64,000 nucleotides of DNA. It comes from Phosphuga atrata. Taxonomy: Eukaryota; Arthropoda; Insecta; Coleoptera; Silphidae. Below the pieces are notes generated by a model. It was not told the DNA's origin. It saw only the letters and a program-made list of their open reading frames with translations, and did not search any database. Within the stretch, counting starts at the first letter, position 1; each line of letters starts with the position of its first letter. The translations under genes were made by a program, and so were the position numbers. Location: contig OX155895.1 in the NCBI GenBank assembly GCA_944588485.1, forward strand, positions 30,377,234 to 30,441,233. Direction: 5' to 3'. This document shows positions 40,366 through 53,640 of the stretch, in pieces.

Positions 40366-41570
40366 TTTTCAAAAGTAAAATTAAATTATTTTCAAATAAA
40401 ATTAAATTATTTTCAAAAGTAAAATTAAATTATTTTCAAATAAAATTAAATTATTTTCAAATAAAATTAAATTATTTTCAAATAAAATTAAATTATTGTC
40501 AAAAATAAAATAAAATTATTTTCAAATAAGATTAAACTATTTTCAAATAAAATTAAATTATTTTCAAATAAAACTAAATTATTTTCAAATAAAATTAAAT
40601 TATTTTCAAATAAAATTAAATTATTTTCAAATAAAATTAAATTATTTTCAAATAAAATTAAATTATTTTCAATAATAAAATTAAATTATGTTCAAAGAAA
40701 ATTAAATTATTTTGTATTAAAATTAAATTATTTTCACATATAATTAATTTATATTCAAATAGATTTAAATTTTTGGCAAATAAAATTAAATTATTTTCGA
40801 ATAAAATTTACTTTTTTAAATAAAATTAAATCATTCTCAAAAATAATATTAAATTATTTTCAAATAAAATTAAATTATTTTCAAATAAAATAAAATTATT
40901 TTCAAATAAAATTAAATTATTTTTAAATAAAATTAGATTATTTTCAAATAAAATTAAATTATTTTGAATTATGTTCAAAATTATGTTCAAATAAAATTAA
41001 ATTATTTTCAAAAAACATTTAATTATTTTCAAATAAAATTAAATTATTTTCAAACAAAATTACATTATTTTTAAATAAAATTAAATTATTTTTAAATAAA
41101 ATTAAATTATTTTCAAATAAAATTAAATTATTTAAAAAAAAAATTAAATTACTGTCAAATAAAATTTATTTATTTTCAAATAAAATTATATAATTTTCAA
41201 AAATAATACTAAATTATTTTTAAATAAAATTAAATTATTTTCAAATAAAATAAAATTATTTTCAAATAAAATTAAATTATTTTTAAATAAAATTAGATTA
41301 TTTTCAAATAAAATAAAATTATTTTGAATTATGTTTAAAATTATGTTCAAATAAAATTAAATTATTTTCAAAAAACATTTAATTATTTTCAAATAAAATT
41401 AAATTATTTTCAAATAAAATTAAATTATTTAAAAAAAAAATTAAATTACTGTCAAATAAAATTTATTTATTTTCAAATAAAATTAAATAATTTTCAAAAA
41501 TAATACTAAATTATTTTTAAATAAAATTATATTATTTTTTAATGAAATTGAATTATTTTCAAATAAAATT
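40366..41570 (+). repeat. S-G-M-P-M-P block, left copy
   Basis: S at 40,366 and 40,412, G at 40,689, M at 40,966, P at 41,151, M at 41,326, P at 41,448. The block matches 50,158-51,370 at an offset of about 9,748 bp. G to M is 277 bp and M to M is 360 bp. The second M-P interval is shortened to 122 bp. Confidence 0.85.
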
Positions 41571-42040
41571 AAATTATTTTCAAAAATAAAATGAAATTAT
41601 TTTCAAATAAGATTAAATTTGTTTCAAATAAAATTAAATTATTTTCAAATAAAATTAAATTATTTTCATAAATAAAATTAAATTATTTTCAAATAAAATT
41701 AAATTATTTTCAAATAAAATTAAATTATTTTCAAATAAAATTAAATTATTGTCAAAAATAAAATTAAATTATTTTCAAATAAATTTAAATTATTTTCAAA
41801 TAAAATTAAATTATTTTCAAATAAAATAAAAATATTTTCAAATGAAATTAAATTATTTTCAAATAAAATTAAATTATTTTCAAATAAAATTAATATATTT
41901 TCAAATAAAATTAAATCATTTTCAATAATAAAATTAAATTATGTTCAAATAAAATTAAATTATTTTCAAATTTCAAATTGTTTTCAAATAAAATTAAATT
42001 ATTTTTAAATAAAATTAAATTATTTTCAAATTTCAAATTG
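41571..42040 (+). repeat. Satellite with AAATC-delta block
   Basis: The first of five copies of a delta/beta block opening with AAATCATTTTCAATAATAAA and ending in TTTTCCAATAAAATT. Copies start at 41,913, 45,699, 48,781, 53,009 and 60,492. No gene seen. Confidence 0.75.
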
Positions 42041-42610
42041 TTTTCCAATAAAATTAAATTATTTTCAAATAAAATTAAATTGTTTTTTAAATAAAATTAA
42101 ATTATTTTCAAATAAAATAAAATTATTTTTAAATAAAATTAAATTATTTTCAAATAAAATTAAATTATTTTCAAATTTCAAATTGTTTTCAAATAAAACT
42201 AAATTATTTTCAAATAAAATTAAATTGTTTTTAAATAAAATTAAATTATTTTCAAATAAAATAAAATTATTTTTAAACAAAATTAAATTATTTTTAAATA
42301 AAATTAAATTATTTTCAAATTTCAAATTGTTTTCCAATAAAATTAAATTATTTTCAAATAAAATTAAATTGTTTTTAAATAAAATTAAATTATTTTCAAA
42401 TAAAATAAAATTATTTTTAAATAAAATTAAATTATTTTCAAATAAAATTAAATTATTTTCAAATTTCAAATTGTTTTCAAATAAAATTAAATTATTTTTA
42501 AATAAAATTAAATTATTTTCAAATAAAATTAAATTATTTTCAAATTTCAAATTGTTTTCAAATAAAATTAAATTATTTTCAAATAAAATTAAATTATTTT
42601 CAAATAAAAT
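42041..42610 (+). repeat. 289-bp tandem duplication; long open frames on both strands
   Basis: TTTTCCAATAAAATT at 42,041 and 42,330 starts two copies of a 289-bp unit with two betas and 21-mers but no 23-mer. Because every unit is 18 or 21 bp, a plus frame (42,183-42,737, 184 codons, heptad FSNKIKL) and a minus frame (42,550-42,065, 161 codons, heptad ENNLILF) stay open together. Both open at TTG, with no ribosome binding site, ATG or non-repeat sequence. A T6 run in copy 1 near 42,084, against T5 in copy 2, breaks the frame. I regard both open frames as artefacts of unit length. Confidence 0.8.
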
Positions 42611-43740
42611 TAAATTATTTTCAAATAAAATTAAATTATTTCCAAAAATAAAATTAAATTATTATCAAATAAAATTAAGTTATTTTCAAATAAAATTAAA
42701 TTATTTTCAAATAAAATTAAATTATTTTCAAAAATAAAATTAAATTATTTTCAAATAAGATTAAATTATTTTCAAATAAAATTATTATTTTCAAATAAAA
42801 TTATATTATTTTCAAATAAAATTAAAATATTTTCAAACATAAAATTAAATTATTTTCAAATAAAATTAAATTACTTTCAAATAAAACTAAATTATTTTCA
42901 AATAAAATTAAATTATTGTCAAAAATAAAATAAATTATTTTCAAATAAGATTAAATTATTTTCAAATAAAATTAAGTTATTTTCAAATAAAATTAAATTA
43001 TTTTGAAATAAAATTAAATTATTTTCAAATAAAATTAAATTAATTTCAAATAAAATTAAATTATTTCCAAAAATAAAATTAAATTAGTTTCAAATAAAAT
43101 TAAATTATTTTCAAATAAAATTAAATTATTTTCAAATAAAATAAAATTATTTTTAAATAAAATTAAATTATTTTCAAATAAAATTAAATTATTTTCAAAT
43201 TTCAAATTGTTTTCAAATAAAATTAAATTATTTTCAAATAAAATTAAATTATTTTCAAATAAAATTAAATTATTTTCAAATAAAATTAAATTATTTCCAA
43301 AAATAAAATTAAATTATTATCAAATAAAATTAAATTATTTTCAAATAAAATTAAATTATTTTCAAATAAAATTAAATTATTTTCAAAAATAAAATTAAAT
43401 TATTTTCAAATAAGATTAAATTATTTTCAAATAAAATTAAATTATTTTCAAATAAAATTATATTATTTTCAAATAAAATTAAAATTTTTTCAAATATAAA
43501 ATTAAATTATTTTCAAATAAAATTAAATTACTTTCAAATAAAACTAAATTATTTTCAAATAAAATTAAATTATTGTCAAAAATAAAATAAAATTATTTTC
43601 AAATAAGATTAAATTATTTTCAAATAAAATTAAGTTATTTTCAAATAAAATTAAATTATTTTGAAATAAAATTAAATTATTTTCAAATAAAATTAAATTA
43701 TTTTCAAATAAAATTAAATTATTTAAAAAAAAAATTAAAT
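42611..43740 (+). repeat. 655-bp tandem duplication
   Basis: ATTATCAAATAAAATTAA at 42,661 and 43,316 marks two copies of a stretch with AAATATAAAATT or AAACATAAAATT, TTACTTTCAAATAAAAC and AAATTAAGTT units. Part of it recurs near 60,914-61,210. No gene seen. Confidence 0.7.
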
Positions 43741-46033
43741 TACTGTCAAATAAAATTTATTTATTTTCAAATAAAATTAAATAACTTTCAAAAATAATAC
43801 TAAATTATTTTTAAATAAAATTAAATTATTTTCTAATAAAATTGAATTATTTTCAAATAAAATTAAATTATTTTCAAATAAATTTAAATTGTTTTCAAAT
43901 TTCAAATTGTTTTCAAATAATATTAAATTATTTTTAAATTTCAAATTGTTTTCAAATAAAATTAAATTATTTTCAAATAAAATTAAATTATTTTCAAATA
44001 AAATTAAATTATTTCCAAAAATAAAATTAAATTATTTTCAAATAAAATTAAATTATTTTCAAATAAAATTAAATTATTTTCAAAAATAAAATTAAATTAT
44101 TCTCAAATAAAATTAAATTATTTTCAAATAAAATTAAATTATTTTCAAATAAAATTAAATTATTGTCAAAAATAAAATTAAATTATTTTCAAATAAGATT
44201 AAATTATTTTCAAATAAAATTAAATTATTTTCAAATAAAATTAAATTATTTTTAAATAAAATTAAATTATTTTGAAATAAAATAAAATTATTTTCAAATA
44301 AAATTAAATTATTTTCAAATAAAATTAAATTATTTTCAATAATAAAATTAAATTATGTTCAAATAAAATTAAATTATTTTCAAATTTGAAATTGTTTTCA
44401 AATAAAATTAAATTATTTTTAAATAAAATTAAATTATTTTCAAATTTCAAATTGTTTTCAAATAAAATTAAATTATTTTCAAATAAAATTAAATTATTTT
44501 CAAATAAAATTAAATTATTTCCAAAAATAAAATTAAATTATTTTCAAATAAAATTAAATTATTTTCAAATAAAATTAAATTATTTTCAAAAATTATATTA
44601 AATTATTCTCAAATAAAATTAAATTATTTTCAAATAAAATTAAATTATTTTCAAATAAAATTAAATTATTGTCAAAATTAAAATTAAATTATTTTCAAAT
44701 AAGATTAAATTATTTTCAAATAAAATTAAATTATTTTCAAATAAAATTAAATTATTTTTAAATAAAATTAAATTATTTTGAAATAAAATTAAATTATTTT
44801 CAAATAAAATTAAATTATTTTCAAATAAAATTAAATTATTTTCAATAATAAAATTAAATTATGTTCAAATAAAATTAAATTATTTTCAAATTGTTTTCAA
44901 ATAAAATTAAATTATTTTTAAATAAAATTAAATTATTTTCAAATTTCAAATTGTTTTCAAATAAAATTAAATTATTTTCAAATAAAATTAAATTATTTTC
45001 AAATAAAATTAAATTATTTCCAAAAATAAAATTAATTTATTTTCAAATAAAATTAAATTATTTTCAAAAATAAAATAAAATTATTTTCAAATAAGATTAA
45101 ATTCGTTTCAAATAAAATTAAATTATTTTCAAATAAAATTAAATTATTTTCATAAATAAAATTAAATTTTTTTCAAATAAAATTAAATTATTTTCAAATA
45201 AAATTAAATTATTTTCAAATAAAATTAAATTATTGTCAAAAATAAAATTAAATTATTTTCAAATAAAATTAAATTATTTTCAAATAAAATTAAATTATTT
45301 TCAAATAAAATAAAATTATTTTCAAATGAAATTAAATTGTTTTCAAATAAAATTAAATTATTTTTAAATAAAATTAAATTATTTTCATAAATAAAATAAA
45401 TTTATTTTCAAATAAAATTAAATTATTTTCAAAAATAAAATGAAATTATTTTCATAAATAAAATTAAATTATTTTCAAATAAAATTAAATTATTTTCAAA
45501 TAAAATTAAATTATTTTCAAATAAAATTAAATTATTGTCAAAAATAAAATTAAATTATTTTCAAATAAAATTAAATTATTTTCAAATAAAATTAAATTAT
45601 TTTTAAATAAAATAAAATTATTTTCAAATGAAATTAAATTATTTTCAAATAAAATTAAATTATTTTCAAATAAAATTAAATTATTTTCAAATAAAATTAA
45701 ATCATTTTCAATAATAAAATTAAATTATGTTCAAATAAAATTAAATTATTTTCAAATTTCAAATTGTTTTCAAATAAAATTAAATTATTTTTAAATAAAA
45801 TTAAATTATTTTCAAATTTCAAATTGTTTTCCAATAAAATTAAATTATTTTCAAATAAAATTAAATTATTTTCAAATAAAATTAAATTATTTCCAAAAAT
45901 AAAATTAAATTATTTTCAAATAAAATTAAATTATTTTTAAATAAAATTAAATTATTTTCAAATAAAATTAAATTGTTTTCAAATTTCAAATTGTTTTCAA
46001 ATAAAATTAAATTATTTTCAAATAAAATTAAAT
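43741..46033 (+). repeat. P-beta run and ~500-bp spaced delta-beta blocks
   Basis: ACTGTC at 43,742 is followed 147 bp later by a beta pair, as elsewhere. Two similar blocks follow at about 44,090-44,590 and 44,600-45,060. The second has an 11-bp beta (TTTTCAAATTG) at 44,883, with 7 bp missing. TTTTCATAAATAAAATT units occur near 45,150, 45,385 and 45,450. No gene seen. Confidence 0.7.
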
Positions 46034-47470
46034 TACTTTCAAATAAAAATAAATTATTTTCAAATAAAATTAAATTATTTTCAAATCAAATTGAATTATT
46101 TTTTAAAATAAAATTAAATTATTTTCAAATAAAATAAAATTATTTTTAAAAATAAAATTAAATTATTTTCAAATAAAATTAAATTATTTTTAAATAAAAT
46201 TAAATTATTTTCAAATAAAATTAAATTATGTTCAAATAAAATTAAATTATTTTCAAATAAAATTAAATTATTTTCAAATAGAATTAAATTATTTTCAAAA
46301 ATAAAATTAAATCATTTTCAAATAAAATTAAATTGTTTTCAAATAAAATTAAATTATTTTCAAATAAAATTAAATTATTTTCAAATAAAATTAAATTATT
46401 TTCAAAAAAAATTAAATTATTTTCAAATAAAATTAAATTATTTTTAAAATTAAAATTAAACTATTTTCAAATAAAATTAGATTATATTCGAATAAAATTA
46501 AATTATTTTCGAATAAAATTAAAATATTATCAAATTTCAAATTGTTTTCAAATAAAATTAAATTATTTTCAAATAAAATTAAATTATTTTTAAATAAAAT
46601 TAAATTATTTTCAAATAAAATCAAATTATTTTCAAATAAAATAAAATTATTTTCAAATAAAATCAAATTTTTTTCAAATAAAATAAAATTATTTAAAAAA
46701 ATAAAATAAAATTGTTTTCAAATAAAATAAAATTATTTTCAAATAAAATTAAATTATTTTCAAATAAAATTAAATTACTTTCAAATAAAAATAAATTATT
46801 TTCAAATAAAATTAAATTATTTTCAAATAAAATTGAATTATTTTTTAAAATAAAATAAAATTATTTTCAAATAAAATAAAATTATTTTTAAAAATAAAAT
46901 TAAATTATTTTCAAATAAAATTAAATTATTTTTAAATAAAATTAAATTATTTTCAAATAAAATTAAATTATGTTCACATAAAATTAAATTATTTTCAAAT
47001 AAAATTAAATTATTTTCAAATAGAATTAAATTATTTTCAAAAATAAAATTAAATCATTTTCAAATTAAATTAAATTATTTTCAAATAAAATTTAATTATT
47101 TTCAAATAAAATTAAATTATTTTCAAATAAAATTAAATTATTTTAAAAAAAAAAATTAAATTATTTTCAAATAAAATTAAATTATTTTTAAAATTAAAAT
47201 TAAACTATTTTCAAATAAAATTAGATTATATTCGAATAAAATTAAATTATTTTCGAATAAAATTAAAATATTATCAAATTTCAAATTGTTTTCAAATAAA
47301 ATTAAATTATTTTCAAATAAAATCAAATTATTTTCAAATAAAATTAAATTATTTTCAAAAGTAAAATTAAATTATTTTCAAATAAAATTAAATTATTTTC
47401 AAATAAAATTAAATTATTTTCAAATAAAATTAAATTATTGTCAAAAATAAAATTAAATTATTTTCAAATA
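46034..47470 (+). repeat. Double X-Z block, right copy
   Basis: X 46,034, Z 46,476, X 46,776, Z 47,220, S 47,352. It is the partner of 35,811-37,210. The match ends near 47,470, where G is missing and the sequence goes straight to an A-rich unit and M at 47,549. Confidence 0.85.
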
Positions 47471-48440
47471 AAATTAAATTATTTAAAAAAAAAATTAAAT
47501 TATTTTTATAAAAAATTAGATTATTTTCAAATAAAATTAAATTATTTTGAATTATGTTCAAAATTATGTTCAAACAATTAAATTATTTTCAAAAAAACAT
47601 TTAATTATTTTCAAATAAAATTAAATTATTTTCAAACAAAATTAAATTATTTTTAAATAAAATTAAATAATTTTTTATAAAATTAAATTATTTTCAAATA
47701 AAATTAAATTATTTAAAAAAAAAATTAAATTACTGTCAAATAAAATTTATTTATTTTCAAATAAAATTATATAATTTTCAAAAATAATACTAAATTATTT
47801 TTAAATAAAATTAAATTATTTTCAAATAAAATAAAATTATTTTCAAATAAAATTAAATTATTTTTAAATAAAATTAGATTATTTTCAAATAAAATTAAAT
47901 TATTTTGAATTATGTTTAAAATTATGTTCAAATAAAATTAAATTATTTTCAAAAAACATTTAATTATTTTCAAATAAAATTAAATTATTTTCAAACAAAA
48001 TTAAATTATTTTTAAATAAAATTAAATTATTTTCAAATAAAATTAAATTATTTTCAAATAAAATTAAATTATTTAAAAAAAAATTAAATTACTGTCAAAT
48101 AAAATTTATTTATTTTCAAATAAAATTAAATAATTTTCAAAAATAATACTAAATTATTTTTAAATAAAATTATATTATTTTTTAATAAAATTTAATTATT
48201 TTCAAATAAAATTAAATTATTTTCAAATAAAATTAAATTGTTTTCAAATTTCAAATTGTTTTCAAATAATATTAAATTATTTTCAAATTTCAAATTGTTT
48301 TCAAATAAAATTAAATTATTTTCAAATAAAATTAAATTATTTTCAAATAAAATTAAATTATTTCCAAAAATAAAATTAAATTATTTTCAAATAAAATTAA
48401 ATTATTTTCAAATAAAATTAAATTATTTTCAAAAATAAAA
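47471..48440 (+). repeat. M-P-M-P-beta block lacking G
   Basis: M 47,549, P 47,732, M 47,907, P 48,091, then a beta pair at 48,238 (147 bp after P). Spacings 183, 175 and 184 bp match the 360-bp unit within one or two bases. S runs to M in 197 bp instead of 556, so about 360 bp containing G has been lost. Confidence 0.85.
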
Positions 48441-50025
48441 TTAAATTATTCTCAAATAAAATAAAATTATTTTCAAATAAAATTAAATTATTTTCAAATA
48501 AAATTAAATTATTTTCAAATAAAATTAAATTATTTTTAAATAAAATTAAATTATTTTGAAATAAAATTAAATTATTTTCAAATAAAATTAAATTATTTTC
48601 AAATAAAATTAAATTATTGTCAAAAATAAAATTAAATTATTTTCAAATAAAATTAAATTATTTTCAAATAAAATTAAATTATTTTCAAATAAAATAAAAT
48701 TATTTTCAAATGAAATTAAATTATTTTCAAATAAAATTAAATTATTTTCAAATAAAATTAAATTATTTTCAAATAAAATTAAATCATTTTCAATAATAAA
48801 ATTAAATTATGTTCAAATAAAATTAAATTATTTTCAAATTTCAAATTGTTTTCAAATAAAATTAAATTATTTTTAAATAAAATTAAATTATTTTCAAATT
48901 TCAAATTGTTTTCCAATAAAATTAAATTATTTTCAAATAAAATTAAATTATTTTCAAATAAAATTAAATTATTTCCAAAAATAAAATTAAATTATTTTCA
49001 AATAAAATTAAATTATTTTTAAATAAAATTAAATTATTTTCAAATAAAATTAAATTATTTTCAAATTTCAAATTGTTTTCAAATAAAATTAAATTATTTT
49101 CAAATAAAATTAAATTACTTTCAAATAAAAATAAATTATTTTCAAATAAAATTAAATTATTTTCAAATAAAATTGAATTATTTTTTAAAATAAAATTAAA
49201 TTATTTTCAAATAAAATAAAATTATTTTTAAAAATAAAATTAAATTATTTTTAAATAAAATTAAATTATTTTCAAATAAAATTAAATTATGTTCAAATAA
49301 AATTAAATTATTTTCAAATAAAATTAAATTATTTTCAAATAGAATTAAATTATTTTCAAAAATAAAATTAAATCATTTTCAAATAAAATTAAATTATTTT
49401 CAAATAAAATTAAATTATTTTCAAATAAAATTAAATTATTTTCAAATAAAATTAAATTATTTTCAAATAAAATCAAATTATTTTCAAATAAAATAAAATT
49501 ATTTTCAAACAAAATAAATTTTGTTTCAAATAAAATAAAATTATTTAAAAAAATAAAATAAAATTGTTTTCAAATAAAATAAAATTATTTTCAAATAAAA
49601 TTAAATTATTTTCAAATAAAATTAAATTACTTTCAAATAAAAATAAATTATTTTCAAATAAAATTAAATTATTTTCAAATAAAATTGAATTATTTTTTAA
49701 AATAAAATAAAATTATTTTCAAATAAAATTAAATTATTTTTACATAAAATTAAATTATTTTCAAATAAAATTAAATTATGTTCAAATAAAATTAAATTAT
49801 TTTCAAATAAAATTAAATTATTTTCAAATAGAATTAAATTATTTTCAAAAATAAAATTAAATCATTTTCAAATAAAATTAAATTATTTTCAAATAAAATT
49901 TAATTATTTTCAAATAAAATTAAATTATTTTCAAATAAAATTAAATTATTTTAAAAAAAAATTAATTTATTTTCAAATAAAATTAAATTATTTTTAAAAT
50001 TAAAATTAAACTATTTTCAAATAAA
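48441..50025 (+). repeat. AAATC-delta block and two X segments
   Basis: Delta/beta block at 48,781, X at 49,116 and 49,628, each followed by AAATAGAATT and AAATCATTTTC units; TTTACATAAAATT appears near 49,740. No Z lies between the two X copies, unlike 46.0-47.2 kb. No gene seen. Confidence 0.75.
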
Positions 50026-51605
50026 ATTAGATTATATTCGAATAAAATTAAATTATTTTCGAATAAAATTAAAATTTTATCAAATTTCAAATTGTTTTCA
50101 AATAAAATTAAATTATTTTCAAATAAAATCAAATTATTCTCAAATAAAATTAAATTATTTTCAAAAGTAAAATTAAATTATTTTCAAATAAAATTAAATT
50201 ATTTTCAAATAAAATTAAATTATTTTCAAATAAAATTAAATTATTGTCAAAAATTAAATTAAATTATTTTCAAATAAGAATAAACAATTTTCAAATAAAA
50301 TTAAATTATTTTCAAATAAAACTAAATTATTTTCAAATAAAATTAAATTATTTTCAAATAAAATTAAATTATTTTCAAATAAAATTAAATTATTTTCAAA
50401 TAAAATTAAATTTTTTTCAATAATAAAATTAAATTATGTTCAAAGAAAATTAAATTATTTTGTATTAAAATTAAATTATTTTCACATATATTTAAATTAT
50501 ATTCAAATAGATTTAAATTTTTGGCAAATAAAATTAAATTATTTTCGAATAAAATTTACTTTTTTAAATAAATTTAAATCTTTCTCAAAAATAATATTAA
50601 ATTATTTTCAAATAAAATTAAATTATTTTCAAATAAAATAAAATTATTTTCAAATAAAATTAAATTATTTTTAAATAAAATTAGATTATTTTCAAATAAA
50701 ATTAAATTATTTTGAATTATGTTCAAAATTATGTTCAAATAAAATTAAATTATTTTCAAAAAACATTTAATTATTTTCAAATAAAATTAAATTATTTTCA
50801 AACAAAATTAAATTATTTTTAAATAAAATTAAATTATTTTTAAATAAAATTAAATTATTTTCAAATAAAATTAAATTATTTAAAAAAAAATTTAATTACT
50901 GTCAAATAAAATTTATTTATTTTCAAATAAAATTATATAATTTTCAAAAATAATACAAAATTATTTTTAAATAAAATTAAATTATTTTCAAATAAAATAA
51001 AATTATTTTCAAATAAAATTAAATTATTTTTAAATAACATTAGATTATTTTCAAATAAAATTAAATTATTTTGAATTATGTTTAAAATTATGTTCAAATA
51101 AAATTAAATTATTTTCAAAAAACATTTAATTATTTTCAAATAAAATTAAATTATTTTCAAACAAAATTAAATTATTTTTAAATAAAATTAAATTATTTTC
51201 AAATAAAATTAAATTATTTTCAAATAAAATTAAATTATTTAAAAAAAAAATTAAATTACTGTCAAATAAAATTTATTTATTTTTTAATAAAATTAAATAA
51301 TTTTCAAAAATAATACTAAATTATTTTTAAATAAAATTATATTATTTTTTAATAAAATTGAATTATTTTCAAATAAAATTAAATTATTTTCAAATAAAAT
51401 TAAATTGTTTTCAAATTTCAAATTGTTTTCAAATAATATTAAATTATTTTCAAATTTCAAATTGTTTTCAAATAAATTTAAATTATTTTCAAATAAAATT
51501 AAATTATTTTCAAATAAAATTAAATTATTTCCAAAAATAAAATTAAATTATTTTCAAATAAAATTAAATTATTTTCAAATAAAATTAAATTATTTTCAAA
51601 AATAA
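50026..51605 (+). repeat. Complete composite Z-S-G-M-P-M-P-beta
   Basis: The most complete example of the composite: Z 50,026, S 50,158, G 50,437, M 50,714, P 50,898, M 51,073, P 51,258, beta pair 51,405. Spacings are 132, 279, 277, 184, 175, 185 and 147 bp. G runs about 150 bp (TGTTCAAAGAAAATT, TTTTGTATT, CACATAT, AAATAGATTTAAATTTTTGG, TTTTCGAAT, TTTACTTTTTT). Confidence 0.9.
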
Positions 51606-52040
51606 AATTAAATTATTCTCAAATAAAATAAAATTATTTTCAAATAAAATTAAATTATTTTCAAATAAAATTAAATTATTGTCAAAAATAAAATTAAATT
51701 ATTTTCAAATAAGATTAAATTATTTTCAAATAAAATCAAATTATTTTCAAATAAAATTAAATTATTTTTAAATAAAATTAAATTATTTTGAAATAAAATT
51801 AAATTATTTTCAAATAAATTTAAATTATTTTAAAATAAAATTAAATTATTTTCAATAATAAAATTAAATTATGTTCAAATAAAATTAAATTATTTTCAAA
51901 TTTCAAATTGTTTTCAAATAAAATTAAATTATTTTCAAATAAAATTAAATTATTTTCAAATAAAATTAAATTATTTCCAAAAATAAAATTAAATTATTTT
52001 CAAATAAAATTAAATTATTTTCAATAATAAAATTAAATTA
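51606..52040 (+). repeat. Satellite between composites
   Basis: Plain 21-mers with gamma units and one delta/beta block at about 51,850. No marker segment or gene. Confidence 0.75.
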
Positions 52041-53452
52041 TGTTCAAAGAAAATTAAATTATTTTGTATTAAAATTAAATTATTTTCACATATAATTAAA
52101 TTATATTCAAATAGATTTAAAATTTTGGCAAATAAAATTAAATTATTTTCGAATAAAATTTACTTTTTTAAATAAAATTAAATCATTCTCAAAAATAATA
52201 TTAAATTATTTTCAAATAAAATTAAATTATTTTCAAATAAAATAAAATTATTTTCAAATAAAATTAAATTATTTTTAAATAAAATTAGATTATTTTCAAA
52301 TAAAATTAAATTATTTTGAATTATGTTCAAAATTATGTTCAAATAAAATTAAATTATTTTCAAAAAACATTTAATTATTTTCAAATAAAATTAAATTATT
52401 TTCAAACAAAATTAAATTATTTTTAAATAAAATTAAATTATTTTTAAATAAAATTAAATTATTTTCAAATAAAATTAAATTATTTAAAAAAAAAATTAAA
52501 TTACTGTCAAATAAAATTTATTTATTTTCAAATAAAATTATATAATTTTCAAAAATAATACAAAATAATTTTTAAATAAAATTAAATTATTTTCAAATAA
52601 AATAAAATTATTTTCAAATAAAATTAAATTATTTTGAATTATGTTTAAAATTATGTTCAAATAAAATTAAATTATTTTCAAAAAACATTTAATTATTTTC
52701 AAATAAAATTAAATTATTTTCAAACAAAATTAAATTATTTTTAAATAAAATTAAATTATTTTCAAAAATAAAATGAAATTATTTTCAAATAAGATTAAAT
52801 TCGTTTCAAATAAAATTAAATTATTTTCAAATAAAATTAAATTATTGTCAAAATTAAAATTAAATTATTTTCAAATAGAATTAAATTATTTTCTAATAAA
52901 ATTAAATTATTTTCAAATAAAATAAAATTATTTTCAAATGAAATTAAATTATTTTCAAATAAAATTAAATTATTTTTAAATAAAATTAAATTATTTTCAA
53001 ATAAAATTAAATCATTTTCAATAATAAAATTAAATTATGTTCAAATAAAATTAAATTATTTTCAAATTTCAAATTGTTTTCAAATAAAATTAAATTATTT
53101 TTAAATAAAATTAAATTATTTTCAAATTTCAAATTGTTTTCCAATAAAATTAAATTATTTTTAAATAAAATTAAATTGTTTTCAAATAAAATTAAATTAT
53201 TTCCAAAAATAAAATTAAATTATTTTCAAATAAAATTAAATTATTTTCAAATAAAATTAAATTATTATCAAATAAAATTAAATTATTTTTAAATAAAATT
53301 AAATTATTTTCAAATAAAATTAAATTATTTTCAAATTTCAAATTGTTTTCAAATAAAATTAAATTATTTTCAAATAAAATTAAATTATTTTCAAATAAAA
53401 TTAAATTATTTTCAAATAAAATTAAATTATTTTCAATAATAAAATTAAATTA
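52041..53452 (+). repeat. Partial composite G-M-P-M and AAATC-delta block
   Basis: G 52,041, M 52,318 (277 bp on), P 52,503 (185), M 52,636 (133 rather than 175, about 42 bp or two units shorter). An AAATC-delta block follows at 53,009. Z and S are absent: G follows directly on a TTTCC unit and a delta. Confidence 0.85.
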
Positions 53453-53640
53453 TGTTCAAAGAAAATTAAATTATTTTGTATTAAAATTAAATTATTTTCA
53501 CATATAATTAAATTATATTCAAATAGATTTAAATTTTTGGCAAATAAAATTAAATTATTTTCGAATAAAATTTACTTTTTTAAATAAAATTAAATCATTC
53601 TCAAAAATAATATTAAATTATTTTCAAATAAAATAAAATT
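53453..53640 (+). repeat. G segment (copy 5)
   Basis: G starts at 53,453, directly after a beta pair and delta, again without Z or S, and is followed by M at 277 bp. Typical G starts are 37,596, 40,689, 50,437, 52,041, 53,453, 56,114, 58,578 and 62,973. Confidence 0.85.

Noticed and set aside
42065..42737. Long open frames here and elsewhere (27,748-28,269; many of 60-114 codons) as protein-coding genes
   Set aside because: They translate only the 21/18-bp repeat, start at TTG in all cases checked, overlap open frames on the other strand, and end wherever 23-bp units shift frame. There is no non-repetitive coding sequence or start context.
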